Shown piece after piece: positions 53,850 to 64,000 of a DNA stretch of 64,000 nucleotides. The notes below the pieces were generated by a model. That model worked only from the letters and a program-made list of their open reading frames with translations, was not told the origin of the DNA and made no database searches. Position 1 is the first letter of the stretch. Each line of letters begins with the position of its first letter. Source of the DNA: Candidatus Mycoplasma mahonii (GTDB lineage: Bacteria > Bacillota_I > Bacilli_A > Mycoplasmatales > Metamycoplasmataceae); NCBI RefSeq assembly GCF_030550815.1, contig NZ_CP114583.1, forward strand, positions 1-64,000. Direction: 5' to 3'. The position numbers were made by a program, and so were the translations under genes.

Positions 53850-56420
53850 ATGAAATTTAAATCTGTAGAATTAAGAAGAGCACAAAGAGAGCTAGTGCTG
53901 ATAAACGAACTAAGCGACAAAACAAAAGCTTTAACTGATGAGGAGTTGAAGACGAAAACGAATTACTTTAAGGAACAACTTGAAAAGGGTGTAACTCTTG
54001 AAAAGATGAGACCAGAGGTTTTTGCTACCATTCGAGAGGCTATTTTTAGGGTTTTAAAAAAAAGACCTTTTGATGTGCAAATGATTGGTGGGTTAATTCT
54101 TGACTATGGGTCAGTTGCTGAAATGAAAACTGGCGAAGGTAAGACTATCGCTTCCATTGCGCCTGTCTATTTAAATGCACTGGGTGGTAAAGGGGTTTTA
54201 GTTTCCACTGTTAATGAATACCTAACAAAACGTGATGCTGAAGAAATGGGCAAAGTTCATAACTTTATGGGGCTAACTGTGGGCATTAACAAAAGAGACA
54301 TGCCTGCAAGTGTTAAGAGAGAAGCATATGCAGCCGACATTACTTATTCAGTTCACTCTGAAGTTGGATTTGATTATTTAAAAGATAATATGGTTAAAAA
54401 AATGGAAGATAAGGTACAAAGAGGATTTAATTATGCTTTGATTGATGAGGTTGATTCTATTTTAATAGATGAAGCTAAAACACCGCTCATTATAACTGGT
54501 GGTGCTGGTACATCCTCACAACTTTATTTACAAGTTGATACTTTTGTTAAGCAACTAAAAAAAGAAGATTACGATATTGATATGGAATCTAAATCTGTCC
54601 AACTAGCTTCAAGTGGTATTGATTCCGCCAACAAATTTTTTAATGTTGAAAATTTTTATCACATCAAAAATTCTGATTTGGTTCATAGAGTAACAAATTC
54701 CCTGAGAGCAAATTTGGTTATGGCACGTGATGCTGAGTACATTGTTAGAGAAAACAAGATTGAACTTGTTGATTCATTTACAGGTCGTATTATGGAAGGT
54801 AGATCTTATTCAGATGGTCTTCATCAAGCTATCCAAGCCAAGGAGTATGTTAAGATTGAAGAAGAAACACAAACAATGGCCACCATTACGTATCAAAATT
54901 TATTCAGGATGTTCAAGAAACTATCTGGAATGACCGGTACTGCAAAAACAGAGGAGTCAGAGTTTCTTGATATTTATAATATGAGGGTTACAGTTGTGGA
55001 TACAAATAAACCACTAGTAAGAATCGACCATCCAGATAAGATATATGTTTCAAAAAAATATAAATATGAGGCAATGATCAAAGATATCGAAGAAAGACAA
55101 AAAAAAGGTCAGCCTATTCTTTTAGGAACAGAAGAAGTTTCCGAATCTGAAAGAGTATCAAAATTATTGAAAAAATTGAATATTACTCATACTGTTCTTA
55201 ATGCCAAACAAAATGAAAGTGAAGCTGAAATTATTTCTAGAGCCGGAGAGGCTCGTGCCGTTACTATTGCAACCAACATGGCCGGACGTGGAACTGATAT
55301 TCAACTTTCACCAGAATCATTAGCTGCTGGTGGTCTGTGTGTTATCGGAACCAATAAAGCTGAAGCAAGAAGAATAGATAATCAACTCAAAGGTCGTTCT
55401 GGTCGTCAAGGCGACATTGGGGAGTCACAATTTTATTTATCTCTTGAAGATACATTACTAGCAAGATTTTCTAATCAAGAAAAACTATTAAAAGCTTTTA
55501 AAGGTTATGAGGATAAGCAAATAAAGTCTGGCCAAATTAAAAAAGCTCTTAATCGAGCTCAAGTTAAAATAGAGGGGTTTAATTACGATTCACGTAAAAA
55601 TGTTTTGCAATATGATGATGTAATCAGGCAGCAACGAGATTTAATTTATGCTCAAAGGGATATTATCATTGGTCACACTGACCTAATTAATGTCATTAAT
55701 CGAATGGCTAATTCTGTTGTAAAAGAAGTTATTACAGAATTTCCTTCATTTAGAAATAAAGATGATACCATCAACATAGAAAAGATGTGTAAGACGCTTA
55801 ATTTCCTTTGATTTAACATGGTAGAGTTTAAACTTAAATCAGAAGATTTTGTTGGGAAAATGAATTTAGAAATTATTGAAGAGATCCAAGGACAACTGGC
55901 AGATGCTTATTCCACAATAAGAGAAGTAATTGTTGAAAATACTTCTGAAGATTCACTGCATGAAATTGAAAGAGAAATCTTGATAAGAACTTTTGATGAT
56001 AACTGAAAACTTCATATTGATCAAATGTCCAAACTGAAATCATCATCTTCACTTGCTTCATATGCTCAAAAAAATCCATTTCAAATATATATTGAAGAAG
56101 GCGGGAAGTTCTTTAAGGAATTATTAAGAAGAATATCACATAATACAGTTAAATTACTGCTATCAAACAAATATGGTATCAAAAGAAATGATGTAGATGC
56201 CCAACAAGTTAAAGCTATGGTTGCTGCTGAATTGCAAAAAGCAGAAGCACAGAAACTAGAGAAAGAAAACAAACAAATTGATCCTGCAGTTGTAGATAAA
56301 CAAAACGCTGCAAAAAAACAAGTGATTACTAAAAAACCTGTCGAAGTTAAAACAAAGCCAACCAAAACAGTTAATTCTTCTACAAGTTTGGCAAAGAAAG
56401 TTATTAAAAAAGAACAATAA
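53850..56420 (+). CDS. secA: Preprotein translocase ATPase SecA
   Basis: 856 aa; drives Sec-dependent export. Walker A EMKTGEGKTIAS, Walker B and DEAD-like LIDEVDSILIDEAKTPLIITG, the preprotein-binding domain, then ATNMAGRGTDIQL and GRSGRQGDIGESQFYLS of nucleotide-binding fold 2, and the NVLQYDDVIRQQRDLIYAQR helical scaffold. Two TGA Trp codons (55809, 56004) are in frame. The C-terminal zinc motif is absent and replaced by a Lys/Gln/Ala-rich tail. Beyond the TAA the same frame continues after two stops with KKTPVTTRKTPEV-like text, so the tail was probably longer. Confidence 0.95.
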
Positions 56421-56490
56421 AAACTATAAGCATCTAAGAAAAAGACCCCAGTTACAACAAGGAAAACACCTGAGGTAAGAACAAAGTTTC

Positions 56491-56512
56491 AAGACAAAAA
56501 GTCTTTTTTATT
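56491..56512 (+). terminator. Terminator downstream of secA
   Basis: AAGAC and GTCTT-type stem with a 5-nt A loop, followed by a run of T residues. Confidence 0.65.
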
Positions 56513-56586
56513 TTTTACATATTTTGCAATTTATGTATAATGAGTGTGAATTAAAAATAACAAAACAAAAATAGAAAAGGGAAAAA

Positions 56587-56679
56587 ATGAATAAAATAAA
56601 TAAATCTTTACTATCATTAAGGACTGTGGGAGCAATAATTCATACCCATCATGCTATAATAAACACAATATATTATTAA
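56587..56679 (+). pseudogene. Remnant of a prolipoprotein gene start
   Basis: SD-like AAAAGGG before ATG, then MNKINKSLLSLRTVGAII and a stop after 30 codons. The text closely follows the start of the binding lipoprotein at 25583 (MNKLNKSVLTLGAIGA) but loses the lipobox. Likely the 5' stub of a deleted lipoprotein gene; expression from it would give a useless peptide. Confidence 0.45.
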
Positions 56680-56691
56680 AGGAGAATAACG

Positions 56692-57587
56692 ATGCGACAC
56701 ATTATAAAAGAATTACTTGATAAATTTCATTTGGAGTCATTTTCCCCGGGAGCTGATTTAACCAGAGAAATAAAAACTGCATCTATCCATAGAATGGGAT
56801 TGGAATTAGCTGGAATAAAGACAACAACAGCAACATCAATTATCGCTTGAGGAACTAAGGAAAGCCATTTTTTATTACAAAAAGACAGTGACTATATCGA
56901 TAAAACTCTAAAAAGCATTATAACAACAAAAACTCCTCTTGTATTTTTATCATCAGGATTTAAAAACAACAAGAAAATTGTAGATATCTGCAAAGACACA
57001 AGAACCCCGCTAATTATTTCTGATTTGCACTTGGCCACATTTAATATTATGGTTGGTCCATTTATATCTGCATTTGTAGCACCAACAGTAACTATTCATG
57101 CATCACTTGTAATTATTAATGGGTTTGGTGTAATTATTAAGGGAAATTCAGGAATCGGAAAATCAGAAGCGGTTCTAGAGTTGATTCAAAAAGGCCATTC
57201 ATTTGTATCAGATGATTCTGTTTTACTAAAAATTATTGGAGAAAAATTTTATGGTGAGAGCTCTGTAATTACAAAGGGATTTTTGGAAGTAAGGGGTATA
57301 GGTCTTATTAATATTCCCTTAATTTATGGCCTTAAATCTGTAAAAGACATTGCTGAAGTTTCACTTATTATTGAATTAATTGATTCTGAAAAAATACAAG
57401 AGGTTGATAGATTAGGTAGAAAAGATATGTCAGAGAAAATTTTAAATTTCATCATACCAAAAATAGAATTACCAGTTAAAAGAGGTCGATCCACTTCTGT
57501 TTTGATAGAAGTCGCTGTTGAAGCGTTTGTTGCTAGGCAAAATGGAATGGATCCTGTTGCAACCATCAATGCAAGGAGTAGAAAATA

Positions 57588-57588
<1 letters not shown>
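56692..57588 (+). CDS. hprK: HPr(Ser) kinase/phosphorylase
   Basis: 298 aa. Phosphorylates HPr at Ser and reverses it, coupling PTS flux to metabolism. The P-loop GNSGIGKSE (HprK type), FVSDDSVLL, and the signature LEVRGIGLINIP are all present. The long N-terminal regulatory domain is intact. ATG 56692 follows SD AAAGGAGAATA and a TATAAT at about 56655. First gene of hprK-lgt-trxB, linked by TAATG to lgt. Confidence 0.95.
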
Positions 57589-59523
<1,935 letters not shown>

Positions 59524-59657
59524 CAGCATAAAACATTGATGGGTTAATTACTACATGCATTTGGAATAAGTGAAAATATGAGATTCTGACATAATTATGT
59601 TGTAAAATAGCTCTCTTATTTTATTTGTTTGCATGTTTTTTATTTTATAATTTCTTT

Positions 59658-60485
59658 GTGTCATTCGCTTTAGAAATTAAAAAAGAAATTTTAAGTCAGG
59701 AATTCAATGAGGCTCAAGCCCAAGAATTTCTTGACGGGATAATCTCAACAGCTGGTTTCAACCAAATGCAAGAGACAATTATAAAAATTAATAACAAAGA
59801 TATCTCCAATGTTTTAAAGGATATGCTTGGACAACTATATATACCATATGATAATACATACGAGAACAGGAATTGAATCATAGTAGAAGAAAGAATACCA
59901 TTAAAAGAAAATAAAATCAAACTGCCCGGTTATTATTTTGCTGGCGCTTTTCTAGGAGGTGGTTCTATTTCCAATATAGATTCAACATCCTATCATCTAG
60001 AGATACAAATGTATTCTAATTTATCCGCAAATATTATTAAGAATTTTCTAAATAAATATAATTTTAATTTTAACTTAATTCAAAGACGCCAACTATGAGT
60101 TTTGTATATAAAAAAGGCAGATGAAATTTCTGATTTCCTAAAAGCAATTCAAGCATTTCAATCAATGCTTGCCTTTGAAGATTCAAGAATTAATAGGGAT
60201 CTGCTAAGCATGGTGAATAGGTACTCCAACCTTGATATTTACAATCAAAAAAAATTAGTTGATTCTTATTCAGCATTTATGGACGATTATTTATATATTC
60301 AGAAACATAATATGCAAAAAAATTTCAGGGATCAAGAGCTATCTTTTTATGAACTCAAGAGTAAAAATCAATACAAATCATTAAACGAATTAATTCCTCT
60401 TTATAATAAAAAAAATAAGATTAATAAAACTAGATCAGCACTCAACCATTATTTAATCAAGTTGAGAAAAAAAGCTAATTCATAA
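59658..60485 (+). CDS. whiA: WhiA-like DNA-binding protein
   Basis: 275 aa. Starts at GTG 59658 (VSFALEIKKEI, the family's MSFxxEVKxEL), with TATAAT (59646-59651) 6 nt upstream. The LAGLIDADG-like domain is visible as FAGAFLGGGSISNIDSTSYH followed by LEIQMYSN. The C-terminal helix-turn-helix is about 235-270 (KINKTRSALNHYLIKLRKKA). In Firmicutes WhiA affects cell division and operon control. In mollicutes it has been linked to ribosomal protein gene control; that role here is inference. Confidence 0.88.
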
Positions 60486-60634
60486 CATATGCTATTTTAT
60501 TTGGAACCAAGCACAAATTTTGTTTCATTCCGACTAAAAACCACTAGACTGAAATTAATAAAAATAATAAGTATTTATTAATCATTAGCAAAAAAACCAA
60601 TAACATATATAATTAAAAAATAAAAGGAGGTTAA

Positions 60635-60865
60635 ATGACAATATTAATTTGAATATTATTTGCTGTATCAGCAGTTTTGATTGTTGTATCATTTATAATG
60701 GCCCCTTCATCAAATGCCTTCTCTGGTGCTTTGGTTGGTTCTTCTGACCTAGATTTATTTAAAGTCTCTAAAGAACGTGGTTCTAAGAAAATTCTTAAAT
60801 GGATAATGTTTTCAGGAGGAATTGTTTTGATGATTACGGCTTTAATTATTAGATCGTTTATATAA
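60635..60865 (+). CDS. secG: SecG subunit of the Sec translocon
   Basis: 76 aa with two membrane helices and the SecG pattern: SFIMAPSSNAFSGALVGSSD and LFKVSKERGSKKILKWIMF. Perfect SD AAAGGAGGTTAA. Its stop shares an A with the rnr ATG (TAATG). Confidence 0.92.
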
Positions 60866-62967
60866 TGTTTGATAAAAATGAACTATTTAAAATACTAAAC
60901 AATAAGACAATATCATTTATACAATTAACAAGACAAATGAATATTCCAAGAAGCAAAAATAGAGATTTTTCTACATTTTTGTTTTCATTAGTTAAAAAAG
61001 GCAAATTATTTAGTACAAAAGATGGTGATTATTTTGTGCCTGAAATTATTAAAACAGAAGAAGGGATAATTAGGTTAAATTCTAGAGGCTTTGGGTTTGT
61101 CGATCAAGCAAAAGAATCCATCTTTATTCAAAAGCCCAATATTCATGGAGCCATGGACAATGATAGAGTGGTTTTAGATGTCTTTCAAGATCCTATGAAA
61201 GATGGATCTCTTCAAGGTATTGTTAAGGATATTGTAATTAGAAACAGGACTAAGTTTGTTGGACTTTTGCAAAAATTCCAAGGCGAATTTAGTATTTTAC
61301 CTGATGACATGAAAATAATCGGCCCCTTTAAGTTTGATGATGAAAAAAATTTGAAGATTGATTATGTTGCTAAAGTTCAAATAATTGAATTTGGGAAAGT
61401 TAAAAGAATAAAATTATTATATTTACTTGGTCAAAAAGATGATGTTTCAATTGACATCTTATCTTCAATCGAAGATGCTAATGTCCCATTTATCTTTGAT
61501 CCTAAAACCCTGATGGAGGCTAAAAACATTCCGCTTGATGTATCAAAAAAAGATATAGAAGGTAGAAAAGATTTAAGAGAAGAGTTAATTGTAACAATAG
61601 ATGGGGATGATACAAAAGATTTTGATGATGCAATCGAGGTTAAGAAATTAGATAATGGTAATTTTATTTTGTCAACACATATTGCAGATGTTACTCATTA
61701 TGTTACCGAAAATACTCAACTCGATAAAGAGGCCCAAAGAAGAGGTACATCAATTTATCTTGCAGACAGAGTTATACCGATGTTACCCGAAGAGTTGTCT
61801 AATGGTATTTGTTCATTGAATCCACATGTTGATAGATTAACATTATCATGTGATATGATCATTGATAAAAATGGTCATACAATTGACTCTAAAATATACC
61901 CATCAATTATTAACTCTCGTCACAGGCTAACATATAATGAAGTTAACGATTTCTATTTTGGTAAAAGTAATTTTGAAGATAAAAAACTTGAAAATATGTT
62001 AAAAAATGCCAAAGAACTTTCAAACATTTTAAGACAGTTCAAAATAAATCAAGGTTATATAGATTTTGAAATTGAAGAATCAAAAATAATAATCAATGAA
62101 AAAGGTAAGACAAAAGACATTATCGTTAAGGAAAGAGCATTTGCAGAAATAATGATAGAAGATTTTATGGTCAGAGCAAATGAAACTGTTGCTGAAACTA
62201 TCGCCAATAAAAAACTTCCATTTATCTACCGTATTCACGATACTCCTGAAGCCGATAGACTAAAAGGATTACAAAATGTTGTTGATGTATTAGGAATTGA
62301 TGTGAAAATACCAACTACAAAAAAACCAATGGATTTTGCTCGGGCCGTCTTAAAGTTGAAAGAACATAGATTTGATGATTTTATTAAAGTGATGATGTTG
62401 AGAACAATGGCAAAAGCCATTTATTCAGAAAAAAATATAGGTCATTTTGGATTAGCTTCAACATCCTACACACACTTCACATCACCAATAAGAAGGTACC
62501 CCGACTTAATGGTTCATAGAATGCTAAAGGCTTATTTATTTGATAATAAAATAAATCAAGTAAAGCATTTTACGGATATTTTGCCAACTATTGCTGCAGA
62601 TGCTTCTAATACGGAACAAAAATCTGTAACACTCGAAAGACATGTTGCTGATATTAAAAAAGCAGAATTCTATGAAAACAAGATTGGACAGAAATTTAAT
62701 GCCGTCATTGTCTCTGTTATGAAGTTTGGTTTCTTTATTGAATTACACAATAAAGTTGCAGGTCTTGTTCATGCTAGTAATCTAATGGATGGCAGATATA
62801 ATCTTGACAAAACTAACCTAAAGTTAGTTTCTGGTTCTAAGAAATTTGTCGTAGGGCAATCAGTTATAGCCATTGTTGTTGGTATAAACAAAAGGGAGGG
62901 TTCCATAGATTTTGTTTTAGAAGAGCATTATACTTCATGAAAAAAATCCAATGGCAAAAATGAATAA
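60865..62967 (+). CDS. rnr: Ribonuclease R
   Basis: 700-aa 3'-5' exoribonuclease. N-terminal helix-turn-helix and cold-shock domains (GIIRLNSRGFGFVD), the RNB catalytic region TIDGDDTKDFDDAIEV with the metal Asp residues, then RRGTSIYLADRVIPMLPEEL, YTHFTSPIRRYPDLMVHR, and a C-terminal S1 domain (NAVIVSVMKFGFFIEL). The TGA at 62938-62940 is Trp and the real end is TAA 62965-62967, overlapping typA by 17 nt. The main RNA exonuclease of mycoplasmas. Confidence 0.95.
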
Positions 62968-64000
62968 TAAAACAAAAAGAATTATAAATGTTGCCGTAAT
63001 AGCACATGTTGATGCTGGCAAATCTACCCTAGTAGATGCTTTGCTTGAACAGTCAGGAACTTTTAATGAAAGAGATGAAAAGATTGAACAAATAATGGAT
63101 AGCAATGACCTTGAGAGAGAAAGAGGAATTACAATTTATTCCAAGAATTGTGCTATCGATTATAAGGATATCAAAATAAATATTGTTGATACACCAGGGC
63201 ATGCAGATTTTTCAGGAGAAGTAGAAAGAATTATTAAGAATGTTGATACTGTTTTTTTATTGGTAGATTCATCTGAAGGACCAATGCCTCAGACAAGATT
63301 TGTTCTTGAAAAATCTTTAAAGCAAGGATTAAAACCTATTATCATTATTAATAAAATGGATAAAGACGAAGCTAGACCTGCTGAAGTTCTTGATATGATT
63401 TTAGAATTATTTATGGAATTGGGTGCTACAGATGAACAAATGGAATTCCCGGTTTTATATGGAACAGCAAAAAATGGAATTATGGATAGTGAAATTAGTA
63501 TGACATCAAACAATTTAATACCGTTATTTGATGTATTATTAAAGCATGTTCTGGAATATCCTTTCAGTGCTTCAGATGAAACACAAATGCAAATTACATC
63601 TTTAAAATATGATAATTATTTAGGAAGAATGGGTATTGGAAGATTAAGAAAAGGCATGCTGACTTCGAAAGATAAATATGCTCTTATTAATCATGATGGT
63701 ATTACAAAAAATGTTAAATTCTCCAAGATGTTTGTTAACAAAGGTCTTGATCGAGAAGAGGTATTAGAAGTTTATCCTGGTGATATTGCTATTGTAGCTG
63801 GAATAGCAGATATTACCATCGGAGATACTATTTCCGTTATTAGTAATCCTTCCGCTATGGAAAAGATCAAAATTGAAGAACCAACTATTTCGATGAATTT
63901 TCTTGTTAATAAGTCCCCACTTTCTGGTCAAGAAGGGAATATGTTAACTTCAAGAAATATTCAAGATAGACTAGAAAAAGAACTTGAGACAAACGTCTCC
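62951..64000 (+). CDS. typA: TypA/BipA-like translational GTPase, 5' part
   Basis: 350 residues visible; continues past the window. G1 [19 protein letters not shown] (Ala-Gly where BipA usually has His-Gly), G2 [11 protein letters not shown]3 [15 protein letters not shown]4 NKMDK, then the EF-G-like domain II ([20 protein letters not shown]). TypA binds ribosomes under stress and helps 50S assembly. EF-G, LepA and TetM are less likely given the [13 protein letters not shown]-type segment after G3 (here [13 protein letters not shown]) and DEARPAEV. Starts at ATG 62951; an ATG at 62960 is an alternative. Confidence 0.9.
   Translation, partial: MAKMNNKTKRIINVAVIAHVDAGKSTLVDALLEQSGTFNERDEKIEQIMDSNDLERERGITIYSKNCAIDYKDIKINIVDTPGHADFSGEVERIIKNVDTVFLLVDSSEGPMPQTRFVLEKSLKQGLKPIIIINKMDKDEARPAEVLDMILELFMELGATDEQMEFPVLYGTAKNGIMDSEISMTSNNLIPLFDVLLKHVLEYPFSASDETQMQITSLKYDNYLGRMGIGRLRKGMLTSKDKYALINHDGITKNVKFSKMFVNKGLDREEVLEVYPGDIAIVAGIADITIGDTISVISNPSAMEKIKIEEPTISMNFLVNKSPLSGQEGNMLTSRNIQDRLEKELETNVS

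Overview
The window is one continuous chromosomal segment of a mollicute (Mycoplasma-like). It is very AT-rich, and UGA encodes tryptophan throughout: many conserved frames run through in-frame TGA, including the Trp of the thioredoxin WCGPC motif. Several prolipoproteins are present and no cell-wall genes are seen. I cannot name the species. All coordinates for split reading frames were rebuilt with translation table 4. Family assignments are by eye from motifs, not from searches.

The replication origin lies at about 36.5-38.3 kb: dnaA is flanked by two clusters of DnaA-box-like 9-mers, with dnaN on one side and rpmH-rnpA-yidC on the other. Genes mostly point away from it (minus strand to the left, mostly plus strand to the right).

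Left arm, from the edge: lpd (partial), an orphan OmpR-type regulator, fba, rpoE, a decayed DUF3800-like gene, ung, udk, and an NrnA-like DHH phosphoesterase. Next comes a p37/p29/p69-type ABC transporter (binding lipoprotein, ATPase, double permease). A block with YitT, a broken yvcK, a HAD phosphatase and two more DHH phosphoesterases follows. This block is bracketed by a 222-bp, 99% identical inverted repeat carrying the promoter of the genes on either side. Then come an EndA-type nuclease lipoprotein and, convergent with it, an operon of substrate-binding lipoprotein, SNase-type lipoprotein, ATPase with a very long insertion, and two permeases. trxA, proS, a degenerate GGDEF/EAL-like membrane protein, pcrA, an RDD protein, a glycosyltransferase, asnS, dnaN and dnaA lead up to the origin.

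Right arm: rpmH-rnpA-yidC, a second SNase lipoprotein, rpmE, a DUF1934-like protein with gltX, prfA-prmC, a tmcAL pseudogene, rpiB-tsaC, an RNase J paralogue that has lost its metal ligands, a metallophosphoesterase, tRNA-Arg(UCU), a Na+/Ca2+ exchanger-type protein, tig, secA, hprK-lgt-trxB, whiA, secG-rnr and typA (partial).

Three themes recur. First, scavenging: three surface nucleases, one embedded in an ABC importer operon. Second, promoter architecture: at least 18 genes have a TATAAT-like box 6-9 nt before the start codon and no Shine-Dalgarno sequence, implying leaderless mRNAs, while lipoprotein and operon-internal genes use strong SDs or TAATG stop/start coupling. Third, ongoing decay: pseudogenes of yvcK, tmcAL, a DUF3800 protein and others.
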